From contig NZ_LMUH01000022.1 of the NCBI RefSeq assembly GCF_009766105.1, positions 99,545 through 163,544 of the forward strand: a stretch of 64,000 nucleotides of DNA, given 5' to 3'. This document shows positions 1 through 8,520 of this stretch, one piece after another. How positions within the stretch are numbered: the stretch's first letter is position 1; every line of letters starts with the position of its first letter. The notes under the pieces were generated by a model. The model searched no databases. It was not told where the DNA came from and saw nothing but the letters and a program-made list of their open reading frames with translations. Origin of the DNA: Granulicella sp. S156. Lineage in GTDB: Bacteria > Acidobacteriota > Terriglobia > Terriglobales > Acidobacteriaceae. Position numbers and translations under genes: made by a program.

Positions 1-1123
1 GCAACCCGCCATAAGGATTCCATTTGCTGGGATTCTTGACAGCGAAATGTTGCTTAGCCCGCTGTTCGTCCGTGTAGGTCCAGTTGAAGATTTGTTCCTC
101 AATGAACTCGCCTGTAGCGAGAGCTTTGAATGGTGTCCCCGAGAGGTAGAGATAGGCTCTGGTCGTGATCGGTAGAAACTCGGTTTCCTGCTCCGAAAGC
201 ACCTCAAAGTCTTCATTCACATCGTCTAGCGCCGCAGCGTATTCAAGGTTTGCTTCTTTCTTGGCGACGGCTTTTTCTTCACCCTCAAACAGTTCCTTCG
301 CGGTCTCCCGCCAAGCACCGAAATGGTATTCATCAAACACGACCAGGTCCCAGTTCACCGCGTGCAGCCACTCGTTCCTCGGTTTGATATTTCCCGCCTC
401 GTCACGTCCAAGCAAGTCCTGAAACGAGCCGAAATAGACCACGGGTTTGTCGTCGGCGATCTCTGTAGGGTCGCTGCCAGAGCTGCGGGAGAGATAGTGC
501 CATCCGTCAAAATCAACATGGGATTCGAGATCGGTCTGCCATGCGTCTTCCACCGCAGGCTTGAAAGTCAGCACCAGCACGCGCTTGGTGCCCAGCTTCT
601 TCGCTAGCTGGTAGGCGGTGAACGTCTTGCCGAAGCGCATCTTCGCGTTCCACAGAAAGCGGGGGACGGCCTGCTTGTTCTCAGACCAGATCGAGTGAAA
701 ATAATCGTAGGTTTTGTCTACAGCCTCAGCCTGTTCACGGCGCATTCTGAAGGTTTCGTGATGTGTGCCGGTGAAGTGTTGCCCCGTCCGCAGCTCGGTC
801 AGAACAGTCTTCAGGTCTTGCAGCGTGCAACGCATCCACTCCAGGTGCGCGTTCTCAAACTTCTTCCTGCGGAGCGCGTCGCGCACCTCGTGATCACTAA
901 AAATGGTCCCGTCATCACGTTCGGCTGGCTCGTCCAACTCGATCTTGTAATTCTTGATCACCGCGGTCTTCAGTTGTTCCGCCACGCGCTGCTTCACATT
1001 GCGCGTTGTCTGCCCGATCTTGAGAAGCCCCTTGTGCGCCTTGTCGTCAATCGAATACGCGTAGATTCGCGGCCGAGCCACTGGCTTCGGCGTCAAGATT
1101 TCCGCGATGGTGGGCTTACTCAT
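1..1123 (-). CDS. DEAD/DEAH-type helicase with N-terminal GIY-YIG/T5orf172-like domain (restriction subunit), C-terminus cut by window edge
   Basis: Translated by hand from ATG at 1123 on the minus strand; the frame stays open to base 1, so about 374 N-terminal residues are seen. Residues 19-55 ([20 protein letters not shown] then RNVKQRV) match the start of T5orf172/GIY-YIG-like domains. A P-loop-like motif AKMRFGKT lies at 160-167, a Walker B box FDEYH at 263-267 and a motif III-like LSGTP at 327-331, all superfamily 2 helicase features. The start codon overlaps the end of the upstream methylase gene by 8 bp, so the two are translationally coupled. The likely role is the ATP-driven translocase, possibly also the nuclease, of a restriction-modification-like system. 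The missing C-terminus could hold a further nuclease domain. Confidence 0.75.
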   Translation of the reverse strand, partial: MSKPTIAEILTPKPVARPRIYAYSIDDKAHKGLLKIGQTTRNVKQRVAEQLKTAVIKNYKIELDEPAERDDGTIFSDHEVRDALRRKKFENAHLEWMRCTLQDLKTVLTELRTGQHFTGTHHETFRMRREQAEAVDKTYDYFHSIWSENKQAVPRFLWNAKMRFGKTFTAYQLAKKLGTKRVLVLTFKPAVEDAWQTDLESHVDFDGWHYLSRSSGSDPTEIADDKPVVYFGSFQDLLGRDEAGNIKPRNEWLHAVNWDLVVFDEYHFGAWRETAKELFEGEEKAVAKKEANLEYAAALDDVNEDFEVLSEQETEFLPITTRAYLYLSGTPFKALATGEFIEEQIFNWTYTDEQRAKQHFAVKNPSKWNPYGGL

Positions 1124-2750
1124 CGTCACCGCTGTCTGAACCTCCATCGAGGTTCATTGGGCGCACAAGTTTCTCAATGAACGCGATCTCACTCGCGGTC
1201 AAGCCGTACTTCGCATACAGCAGTTTGTCCGTCCACCGCTTCGTCCATTTTTGTGTCGGAACAAATGTGTAGACCTTGCGCGTAACATGCTGGGACGGCT
1301 TGTGAAGGAGGATGAGCAGGCGCGTCAACCTGCAAGAGAGGTAGGACAAGACGCTCTCAGCCTCAGTCTTCGTGTCGAAAGGACCAATGCAGAGGTAGGT
1401 TTCCGACGAGATAGTGCCTGGCTCCCCAAGGAATGGTGTGCTAATGATCCTGTGCGGATAGGTGTCCTTATTACCAGTCCCTGGTGCAGCATATCCCGCA
1501 TACACTTTCCATTTATCTATGAGGGGAAGGCCTGTTGCGATGGAGTTCTTGTGAATGTAGCCCGTTCCACCGTTCTGATAAACCAGAATGTCATCTTTAC
1601 CCTTGGCCATCTTTCCTTTGAACGACGTATCTAACCCAAATGGCTTTCTTGAGCTAACGAGCCGTTCAAAACGCTTGCTTTCAGGCAGTGACAGTGATTT
1701 CGCGCCCTTGCTTTCCACGGCAACCACTTTCTTGAGGATCGCCAGCCCTTCGTTGAAACGAATGAATACGTCCACACCCTCTTCCAGGAGCTGGCGGCTT
1801 GTTATTGAGGGCTCCTCATCCTTGTATTGCGTCGTCACCTGACAGGTCCCTGGATTGTCCCGATCCCAAAGAAAGTAGCAAACTCCGCCCTTGAGGCCTA
1901 CCCCAGGAAACACATCCGCCGCGCTGAGATAGTCGTTAATCGAGCGCAGCCGTTCGTCGGTGAGCATTGAGTCTCTGAATTCATCCAGCCCTTTGCCACC
2001 AGCGAACCAGCGCGAGGGAATGACCATTGACAGATAGCGCGGTTCGAGCGCTTTCGCCTGTTGGACGAACAACTGATAGATGGGCGCGGCGCTGGTGCCG
2101 AAGCCGCCATCGTCCAACTGATATGGCGGGTTGCCAAGAATCACGTCAAACTGCATATCGCCTCCAAAGATTTCGGCCAATCGAGTCCTGATGTTGTCGG
2201 TGTGGATGAACGCATAGGCGTGGGATTCGAGATCGTCTCCGCGGTCCAGCGTCTGCTGGCTTGCCCCGCAGAATTTGCATTTGCCATTCGCCCATGAGTG
2301 TTCCATCCGCTCGAACCAGATGTTGCCCGCGTCGTTAGTGAAACCCTTAGCAATCGAGTGCGGACCGTTTGCCTGCTTCGAGCAATAGAGGCTGCGCCGT
2401 GCAAGCAGGCTGGTGAGTTCGGTGATGGCAATCCCGAACACTTGCTGGGTGAGGATGTGATTGGCGCGCTTTTGCAAGTCTGGAATCTGAGCCGCCAGGC
2501 CCTTGGTCAGTCGGCTTGTGATCTCTCGCAGGAACACACCTGATTTGGTGAACGGATCAAGAAACCGGACCGAACTGTCCGCCCAGAGGTTCGCTCCCCC
2601 GTTGTTTGCCGCCCAGGCTTCGGCAAGCGTGTCGAGCATCCGGTTCGCAAACTCCGGCGGCGTGAACACCTCGTCGTTGGAAAGATTGGCTATGCAGGTC
2701 AGCACGTCTGGGTTGCGCCCGCGTAGCGTAAAGCTAGCCTGTTCGATCAT
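1116..2750 (-). CDS. Eco57I-type adenine-specific DNA methyltransferase
   Basis: 544 residues. EVFTP at 27-31 is the usual lead-in to the AdoMet domain. Motif I is the unusual [12 protein letters not shown] (63-74) where most relatives have DPACGSG. Motif IV, the catalytic NPPY of N6-adenine methylases, is at 207-210. Between them is a Cys-rich stretch with CKFC near 158-161, perhaps a zinc site. The second half probably holds the target recognition domain. It overlaps the upstream methylase-like gene by 4 bp (ATGA) and the downstream helicase gene by 8 bp, so the three form one operon. It probably methylates self DNA in a restriction-type defence system. Whether the altered motif I still binds AdoMet, or depends on the upstream partner for this, cannot be told by eye. 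Confidence 0.8.
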   Translation of the reverse strand: MIEQASFTLRGRNPDVLTCIANLSNDEVFTPPEFANRMLDTLAEAWAANNGGANLWADSSVRFLDPFTKSGVFLREITSRLTKGLAAQIPDLQKRANHILTQQVFGIAITELTSLLARRSLYCSKQANGPHSIAKGFTNDAGNIWFERMEHSWANGKCKFCGASQQTLDRGDDLESHAYAFIHTDNIRTRLAEIFGGDMQFDVILGNPPYQLDDGGFGTSAAPIYQLFVQQAKALEPRYLSMVIPSRWFAGGKGLDEFRDSMLTDERLRSINDYLSAADVFPGVGLKGGVCYFLWDRDNPGTCQVTTQYKDEEPSITSRQLLEEGVDVFIRFNEGLAILKKVVAVESKGAKSLSLPESKRFERLVSSRKPFGLDTSFKGKMAKGKDDILVYQNGGTGYIHKNSIATGLPLIDKWKVYAGYAAPGTGNKDTYPHRIISTPFLGEPGTISSETYLCIGPFDTKTEAESVLSYLSCRLTRLLILLHKPSQHVTRKVYTFVPTQKWTKRWTDKLLYAKYGLTASEIAFIEKLVRPMNLDGGSDSGDDE

Positions 2751-3403
2751 GCGGGCTCCTTCAGGAATACGTCTACAGGGGGACAGGCAAGCTCACGCGC
2801 CGTCATCGGAGGATACGCCTGAATAGGCGTGAACACCTCATGCTTGCCGAGATGGGCGAAGAGTGCGCCTTCCTGGCTGAAAGAAGACATCTGTGTAAGG
2901 GCATCCAGGCGGAAGTCTCGCCGTTGGAACTTTCCTTTACCGAGGTAGCCCCACTCGGCAAAGATGATGTGTTGGCCGTCTGCCATGCGCATCGTCAGCG
3001 CGTCACCATGCACGAGATTCTGCGACAACACGTAATAAGCAGCTGGGTAGAGATCATCCGTCTCATCGACATTCAGGTAGTCGGCAAGGGCCTCCAGCAT
3101 ATTGGCGCGACACTCGGCGATATTGTCTTCCAGAAGCTCAATTCCGTAGCAGCACATGACAGCCAGTAGGGCGTAATGTCGCCTCTCAAAGTCGGACTTG
3201 CCGAACTTGGCCTCAACGGCGGCCAGCTTGCGCCGCAAGACGGGGACCAGAAAATTCCCACTACCGCACGCAGGCTCCAGGAAACGGGAATCAATGCGCT
3301 CGGTCTCGCCCTTCACCAGATCAAGCATGTTTTCGACCAGCCACTGAGGCGTGAACACCTCTCCGTGGTCCGCCACGCGCCTTTTGGACTTAATCAAATT
3401 CAT
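2747..3403 (-). CDS. Short N6-methylase-like protein with AdoMet motif but no NPPY
   Basis: 218 residues. The N-terminus has [14 protein letters not shown] (14-27) followed by a textbook motif [13 protein letters not shown] (41-52), and a motif II-like ELLEDNI segment, all typical of type I/Eco57I N6-adenine methylases. The protein ends soon after a second EVFTP stretch and has no NPPY/DPPY catalytic motif, so it is a half-methylase. The downstream partner has NPPY but a degenerate motif I. Complementary half-enzymes forming a heterodimer are a reasonable inference; an independent AdoMet-binding sensor is another. It is the first gene of the three-gene operon, with 151 bp separating it from the AbiEii-like gene. 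Confidence 0.7.
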   Translation of the reverse strand: MNLIKSKRRVADHGEVFTPQWLVENMLDLVKGETERIDSRFLEPACGSGNFLVPVLRRKLAAVEAKFGKSDFERRHYALLAVMCCYGIELLEDNIAECRANMLEALADYLNVDETDDLYPAAYYVLSQNLVHGDALTMRMADGQHIIFAEWGYLGKGKFQRRDFRLDALTQMSSFSQEGALFAHLGKHEVFTPIQAYPPMTARELACPPVDVFLKEPA

Positions 3404-3554
3404 AGGTGATGGCTTGCAATCTCGACCAATAGCTTGTTGGTGGTCGGTAACGATCTTGTGGCATACTGCATCGGGTGTACCTCATAGGATAACTTATTGC
3501 ATTTGTGCGGCTTCCAATCGGGAGCAACGGCGAATGCTGTAGTCCATTCCTGTT

Positions 3555-4535
3555 CTATAGCAGGTTACGAAGCTCCATAAAACGAGCTTGCACGATCTCC
3601 CATGACGGGTGGGAATCAAAACAGAGAATCTCGCACTGGCCCTTGTATTCGCGGCCAATCGCCGCAGAAAGGTCCCCGGTCGCAAAGAGGGCGTCGCTGT
3701 TGGCAAAGCTCATTTGATCCGGGTAGAAGTAGCTGCCAGGAAAGTGTGTGCGGCTGATGCGGTCGTAGTCCTGCTTGATCTCCTCATACTCGGCAGATTG
3801 CAGCATTTCTAAAATCTCGGGCCGGGACGCAAGTTGAAACAGGTCGTAGTAGTGCCGAGCGTAGGTGCCGAGAGCACGTCCATCCCGTTTGAGAATTTCA
3901 ACTTTACTATGAATGGCAAACATCTTCTCTACGAAGGTTCGCCTGAAATGGAGCAAGCGCATCGGGAACGAGCTTTCGTCTTCCGCCCCGAGCGTGATTG
4001 CTTTTTCACGTAGAAACTGACCGAGATAAGAGCGAAGCTCTACGCTCACGGTGGGTTCTCGTCCACTGGCTGCTCCTGCTTCGAGGAGCACGCGGCTGGC
4101 GACTTCGCCGGGACCGCCGTGGAGCTGGTGATAGGAGAACCGGTCATTGCGCCCGAAGCCTCCTATGGTTTGGCTCTCCTCAGGAACAAACTGAAGAGCC
4201 GGATGCGCGGCCACGGCATCGCGCAGGCTCTTTAGTTCGCGGTCGATGCCGCGTTTGGTGAGAGGCGGCTCGAAGGCGAGCGGGTCGAGGAAGATGTCAA
4301 TGTCCTCTGAAAACCGCTGAATCAAGTTCCAACCTTTCGACAGGCTGGTTCCGCCTTTGAAAATAACTTTGTCGCCGGCCGTAGCGGCGATGATACGCAG
4401 CACTTCGGTGACGTAGTAGTCCTTTTCGATGATCCCTGGGCGGAGCTGAAAGTGCTCTGCGGCCTGAAGGATCACCTGATCGAAGTCAGGATGTTCAAAC
4501 AGTCTCACGTTTTGGGCCTTTCTTTGGCCTGCCAC
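3555..4535 (-). CDS. AbiEii/AbiGii-family nucleotidyltransferase toxin
   Basis: 326 residues. The IEKDYYVTEVL segment at 36-46, the GGTSLSK motif at 61-67 and the FSEDIDI motif at 75-81 (Asp78 and Asp80) are the nucleotidyltransferase signature of AbiEii/AbiGii toxins. Family members transfer nucleotides, in characterised cases to tRNA, and stop growth on phage infection. The start overlaps the end of the upstream antitoxin-like gene by 31 bp, the usual arrangement with the antitoxin first. Its place in an ICE fits both abortive infection and stabilisation of the element. No damage to the motifs is seen. Confidence 0.85.
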   Translation of the reverse strand: MAGQRKAQNVRLFEHPDFDQVILQAAEHFQLRPGIIEKDYYVTEVLRIIAATAGDKVIFKGGTSLSKGWNLIQRFSEDIDIFLDPLAFEPPLTKRGIDRELKSLRDAVAAHPALQFVPEESQTIGGFGRNDRFSYHQLHGGPGEVASRVLLEAGAASGREPTVSVELRSYLGQFLREKAITLGAEDESSFPMRLLHFRRTFVEKMFAIHSKVEILKRDGRALGTYARHYYDLFQLASRPEILEMLQSAEYEEIKQDYDRISRTHFPGSYFYPDQMSFANSDALFATGDLSAAIGREYKGQCEILCFDSHPSWEIVQARFMELRNLL

Positions 4536-5245
4536 TCGCGCGCATGCGTCAGGGCTGTGAATTGTCCAAAGTCGAACCGGGAGAGCGGATTCAAGGAGGC
4601 GCGGAGACGCGCTCGTGCGGCGGGATCTCGTTCAAGCTCTTCCGCCAGTGCGCCCAGTAGAGCGCGAACCCGTGGCGGCTCCGAATCAGCCACCTTGAGC
4701 AGTCGTTCAAGGTGACGATCCTTTGCCAGTAGTGCCAAGGTCTTCTGAATGGTGCGTTCGGCAGACAGTTCGCTTGTGCTACCGCCCTTGCGTAAAAAGT
4801 CGAGGAGAGCTGCTTCTGTCTCAGACAGGCTCTTCCATGCTTCCGGCCTCCGTGCATGAACGCGGGTCTCGGCGCCGATGAGTTTCCTGGGGAGACTGAG
4901 CGAACTTGTTGCCAACTCGCTTCGCCGCGGTGTTTGCGTGCTGAAACCTAGTAGATTGGCGGCGGCGGTGCCGGATGGGAAGATCGTCTTGGTTCCCTCC
5001 GCCAGTTTCTTGATTGCCGTGGGGCTGGGGCGGCTCGGCCCGAAGGCAGTCGAGCGGGGGCGATAGTAGACACCTTTGCTCAGCCGCTCCAGTGTGCCGT
5101 TGCGGGTCAGACGTGAGAGCGTCTGGGCAACGGCGGGAAAAGGCTGATCTCGGAAGTCATTGTGACGCCACAACTTCTCGCCACCGCGTTCAATCTGCAG
5201 GCGGATGGAGCTGGCGGTGCTGCGGGTTTTGGCGGCCTTCGGCAT
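4505..5245 (-). CDS. AbiEi-like antitoxin/repressor (DUF6088-type)
   Basis: 246 residues from ATG 5245; a longer reading frame exists upstream but would run through the promoter palindrome at 5276-5305. The N-terminal 60 residues look like a winged helix (FPAVAQTLSRLTRNGTLERL, then KGVYYRP), and the middle section resembles the antitoxin domain found beside AbiEii toxins. Described AbiEi antitoxins bind inverted repeats in their own promoter through the N-terminal winged helix and neutralise the toxin separately. The perfect inverted repeat 31 bp upstream of this start fits such autoregulation. The coding end overlaps the toxin start. Confidence 0.75.
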   Translation of the reverse strand: MPKAAKTRSTASSIRLQIERGGEKLWRHNDFRDQPFPAVAQTLSRLTRNGTLERLSKGVYYRPRSTAFGPSRPSPTAIKKLAEGTKTIFPSGTAAANLLGFSTQTPRRSELATSSLSLPRKLIGAETRVHARRPEAWKSLSETEAALLDFLRKGGSTSELSAERTIQKTLALLAKDRHLERLLKVADSEPPRVRALLGALAEELERDPAARARLRASLNPLSRFDFGQFTALTHAREWQAKERPKT

Positions 5246-5275
5246 CTCTTTTACTCTGTCCCACCTACGCCATAT

Positions 5276-5305
5276 TGTCAAGTTTTTTTGCGACAAAACT
5301 TGACA
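5276..5305 (-). promoter_or_regulatory. 30-bp inverted repeat, operator candidate of the AbiE-like operon
   Basis: Two perfect 11-bp arms, TGTCAAGTTTT (5276-5286) and AAAACTTGACA (5295-5305), are separated by 8 bp. On the minus strand the distal arm ends in a good -35-like TTGACA, 31 bp before the antitoxin ATG. An autorepressing antitoxin bound here would block the operon promoter. The sequence is directly visible; binding by the AbiEi-like protein is inferred from the family. Confidence 0.65.
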
Positions 5306-5379
5306 CACCTGTGTCCGAGAATCCGTGAGTCGGCTGTTCTCTACTAACTGGCATTCAAGTGGTTGGGCGCGCCGGTGAA

Positions 5380-8300
5380 TCACAAGCTCAATCCCTGGTC
5401 GGTGCCGACGGAGCCTTTCGTGAGGGACTGAGCTTGTGAGATTTCGCTGACAGCAAGCGTGAGATGCCCAGCGTGTTCTAAAGCGTGCTCCTTCGCAATG
5501 GGCTGGGCATGGCGGTCGTAGAACTGACTTTGCTGGTCAATATGTAGCCAGCCGCCAGTCTGGTTGTGCTGGTAGCTCTGGATGTCGCCGGTCTCCCGCT
5601 TCCACTCGTAACCAGAGGCATCGCTCGGCAACGCATTGTGAAGCGGTGCATAATGCTGCTGGTCGATGTCAGAGCGAGACGGCGCCTTGTCGTTAGTAGG
5701 ATCGTGAGTTTCCTGTTGGAACTGCCTTCTTTGCTCTTCGGGGGTTAGTTCTTTGGTGTTTGTCATGGTCTGCTCCTTCGATTGGGGTTGGTGAGTTTGT
5801 GTTTCGCTGTTCGGTCTTGCGACCTCGACAGCGGAGGCTTTGCTGATGGCGGTACTGAGACGTTCGGCGAGCGTCGTTGCGTCGTTCGTGTAGATTCGCG
5901 CGTCTTCGGACGCGCGAGAAACGGACACATATGCGAAGCGAGTGTTGATGAGTTCGGGGTGCGCTTTGGTGTCCATGTTGACGAGAACGCGATCCGTGGT
6001 GAGCCCCTGCGAGCTGTGCGACGTAACGACGTAGCCGTGGTCGAAGTGGCGCATCTCGGAGGTGCCGAATGTCAGCGTCCGGGCCTTGTCGCCATCCATG
6101 CGGACAGTCATGTTGGTGCCGTCGATGCGTTCCACGGTGCCCAAATCGCGGTTCCTGATTTCCATGTCGGGCTTGCTGACGGTGAACTGGAGTCGGTCGC
6201 CTTCGGCAAAGTCTCTGGCGATTTCCCGGTAGGCGGCGATGCCATGCAGCCGCTTGGGGTCGTAGGTGACGTGCTGGCCGTCTTCCCGTTCGACTGTGAG
6301 TTGGTTCGCTTTGGGGTCTGTGGAGACGACAGTAGCGTAGGTGCCGCGCTCAATGCCAAGCTCTTTGCTCCCTCGGGTGTAGTAAAGAACGTCGGCGGGC
6401 TGGTAGAGGGCGGCCCAGTTGCGGTCGGCGCTGGTCAGTTCCGAACGCTGGGTAAGAACGGTCATCGCGTGATTGTCTTTGGATAGCGCGCCGCTGCCCT
6501 GCAACTCGGCGCGAATGGCATCATTGATGTCACGGCGACTGGCGTTGTCGGGCGAGACAACCAGTGTGTTTTCCGGGCGTGCGACATAATCCTTGGCGAT
6601 AGCCTCGATGCGTTGCTGCGAGTCGGGAATTTCGGTAATGCGGCCCTGCTGCTGAAGAAGTTGAATGCCGGTGGCCGTCTCGTTGCGAGAAAGATGTTCG
6701 ACGGCGCGTAGCAACTCCGGGTCTTTCTGACGGACGATTTGGTCAAGCTGCGATGTCCGCATTCCGGCCTCCTGCATCTGCTCGAACGGTTTTCCGGCAT
6801 CAACGCCCTGGTGCTGCCGGGTATCGCCAACGAGCAAAACCCGGTCTTGCGGCCCAATCTTTTCGAGAAACGATTGCATCTGCCGGGTGCTGGCGAGACT
6901 GGACTCGTCGAGCATATAAAGGTGTCGGGCGTTCGGGTCTCCCGCACTGCGCTCCACGCCTCCGCGAGACAGGAAACCTTGCAAGGTGTCGGCCTGAATT
7001 CCGGCGTCGCGGAGCTGGCCGGCGGCTCGACTTGTGGGAGCGAAGCCCTCAACAGCGTATCCGTTCCGCTCCGCGCCCTCGCGGATGGCCTCAAGGGTCG
7101 TGGTTTTGCCACTGCCTGCCAAGCCCTGCAGGCCATGTATCCGGTCCTGGGAGGTGAGCACCTCTTCTATGGCTCTTTGTTGTGCTGGATTCAGGAACTC
7201 GCGGGTGCCAGCGTGGTCGGCGGCGTTCTCCTGCCGCATGATCGGTTCGACTGTGGACTGGCCCTGCCTCATGTGCTTGATGGTCGCAAGCTCCTCGGCA
7301 ATGGCCTCGCGGGTCGTGAATTGCCGCCCGGTGTCGTGCTTGTGGCCGGGTGCGCGTTGAAACTCTCCAATAGCCTGCCGTTGCTCGAAATTGTCGCGTA
7401 CCTGGCTGTAAGTAAGGTCTCCCATGCCGCGCCGCAATGCATCGCGCATGATGTCTCGTTCATCGGTGACAGCCTCGCGCTCGAAGTTGCGGCTCTTGGC
7501 GAACGTGACGGCTTCCTGAATCCGTTCCGGGATATTCGGAACGCGCGTTTGCTCCTGAGCAGACGCCCGCGCCTGCGCTTCAGACACGACTTTATCCGCC
7601 TGGTTGCCGAACTCGGCCGCAAGCTGCCGGTGGGCTGCCAGTACCTCGGAGGGAGTGTGAATCTCTTTCTTGTCGCGAGTGGAGTGGGCGGCGATCTGAG
7701 CCGCCTCCGGCCCGGCAAATCCGCTCTTTTCGAGGTACTCGCGAATCTGTTGGCTGCGCGGACTGGAGGCGTCGAGGTACTCCTGCGTGTAGCCCTTGAT
7801 CTCGGGCGCTCCGCTTCTTCCCGGCGTGATCTCATATCCCAACTGAGATAGCCGATACATCAGCTCGGATTGGTAGACCGCAGTCGCAAACTGCTGGCTG
7901 TCGAAGTAGCTCTGGGGCTGGATGGCGCGAGTGGAGCCGTCCGCTCGTTCGGTCATATTAAAGATGACGGCGTGAGTGTGGAGTTGAGGCGCGGCATAGC
8001 CATCCACTGGACGGGCGGTGTCATGCTCGAACTTAGCGGCGACAAATTCCCCGGTGGTTTCGGCGGCGCGGTTGCCGCCGATCCGCGCCTGAGTGTACCG
8101 CTCCAACTCCGTGAGAGCGGTTGACACCGCCTGCCGGTGGGCCTCTCGGACCCGGTCATCGCCGCCTACCAAAGCAGTCAACGATACCGACTTTGGCGCT
8201 GAAAATGTGGCGTCCCAACCGGCGCGGTGCTCGACGGGCTTCACGGTGGTTCCGTCAGCGGTCGTGTACTCCTGGCCGCTGCGGTGCCGCACCAATTGTT

Positions 8301-8511
8301 CTCCCGTGAGCGGATTTTGGCCTTCGCTGAGACGGGCGAAGTGCTGCTCGTCGATGGCCCCGGCAAGTCCATACCGCTCGGCCATCCGACCCTGCCATTC
8401 ACCGAGGATTGTGTCGCCTTGCTTCCAATAGTTCTGCTCGGCAGACATGAACTCCTTGGCGTGATAGGTCTGCGCCTGGCTGGAACTGAGCGGTTTGGAG
8501 ATGGTCAACAT
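5380..8511 (-). CDS. MobF-family conjugative relaxase (TrwC/TraI-like, relaxase-helicase)
   Basis: 1043 residues. The N-terminal 300 residues form a TrwC-type relaxase: candidate catalytic tyrosines Tyr16 and Tyr28, the SAPKSVS motif at 104-110, and the metal-binding histidines His163 and His178-Thr-His180 (QLHTHAVIFN). A RecD/UvrD-like helicase follows, with Walker A GLAGSGKTTT near residue 465 and a GDTRQHQGV segment further on. In this family the relaxase nicks oriT, stays covalently bound to the 5' end and is pumped into the recipient while the helicase unwinds the plasmid. The C-terminal 120 residues are Gln-rich with no recognised domain. It starts 9 bp after the coupling-protein gene. 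Confidence 0.92.
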   Translation of the reverse strand: MLTISKPLSSSQAQTYHAKEFMSAEQNYWKQGDTILGEWQGRMAERYGLAGAIDEQHFARLSEGQNPLTGEQLVRHRSGQEYTTADGTTVKPVEHRAGWDATFSAPKSVSLTALVGGDDRVREAHRQAVSTALTELERYTQARIGGNRAAETTGEFVAAKFEHDTARPVDGYAAPQLHTHAVIFNMTERADGSTRAIQPQSYFDSQQFATAVYQSELMYRLSQLGYEITPGRSGAPEIKGYTQEYLDASSPRSQQIREYLEKSGFAGPEAAQIAAHSTRDKKEIHTPSEVLAAHRQLAAEFGNQADKVVSEAQARASAQEQTRVPNIPERIQEAVTFAKSRNFEREAVTDERDIMRDALRRGMGDLTYSQVRDNFEQRQAIGEFQRAPGHKHDTGRQFTTREAIAEELATIKHMRQGQSTVEPIMRQENAADHAGTREFLNPAQQRAIEEVLTSQDRIHGLQGLAGSGKTTTLEAIREGAERNGYAVEGFAPTSRAAGQLRDAGIQADTLQGFLSRGGVERSAGDPNARHLYMLDESSLASTRQMQSFLEKIGPQDRVLLVGDTRQHQGVDAGKPFEQMQEAGMRTSQLDQIVRQKDPELLRAVEHLSRNETATGIQLLQQQGRITEIPDSQQRIEAIAKDYVARPENTLVVSPDNASRRDINDAIRAELQGSGALSKDNHAMTVLTQRSELTSADRNWAALYQPADVLYYTRGSKELGIERGTYATVVSTDPKANQLTVEREDGQHVTYDPKRLHGIAAYREIARDFAEGDRLQFTVSKPDMEIRNRDLGTVERIDGTNMTVRMDGDKARTLTFGTSEMRHFDHGYVVTSHSSQGLTTDRVLVNMDTKAHPELINTRFAYVSVSRASEDARIYTNDATTLAERLSTAISKASAVEVARPNSETQTHQPQSKEQTMTNTKELTPEEQRRQFQQETHDPTNDKAPSRSDIDQQHYAPLHNALPSDASGYEWKRETGDIQSYQHNQTGGWLHIDQQSQFYDRHAQPIAKEHALEHAGHLTLAVSEISQAQSLTKGSVGTDQGLSL

Positions 8512-8520
8512 GAGGCGATC

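Noticed and set aside
6739-7851. 370-residue open frame on the plus strand inside the relaxase gene
   Set aside because: Antisense shadow of a high-G+C gene; no ribosome site and Arg/Leu-rich nonsense composition.
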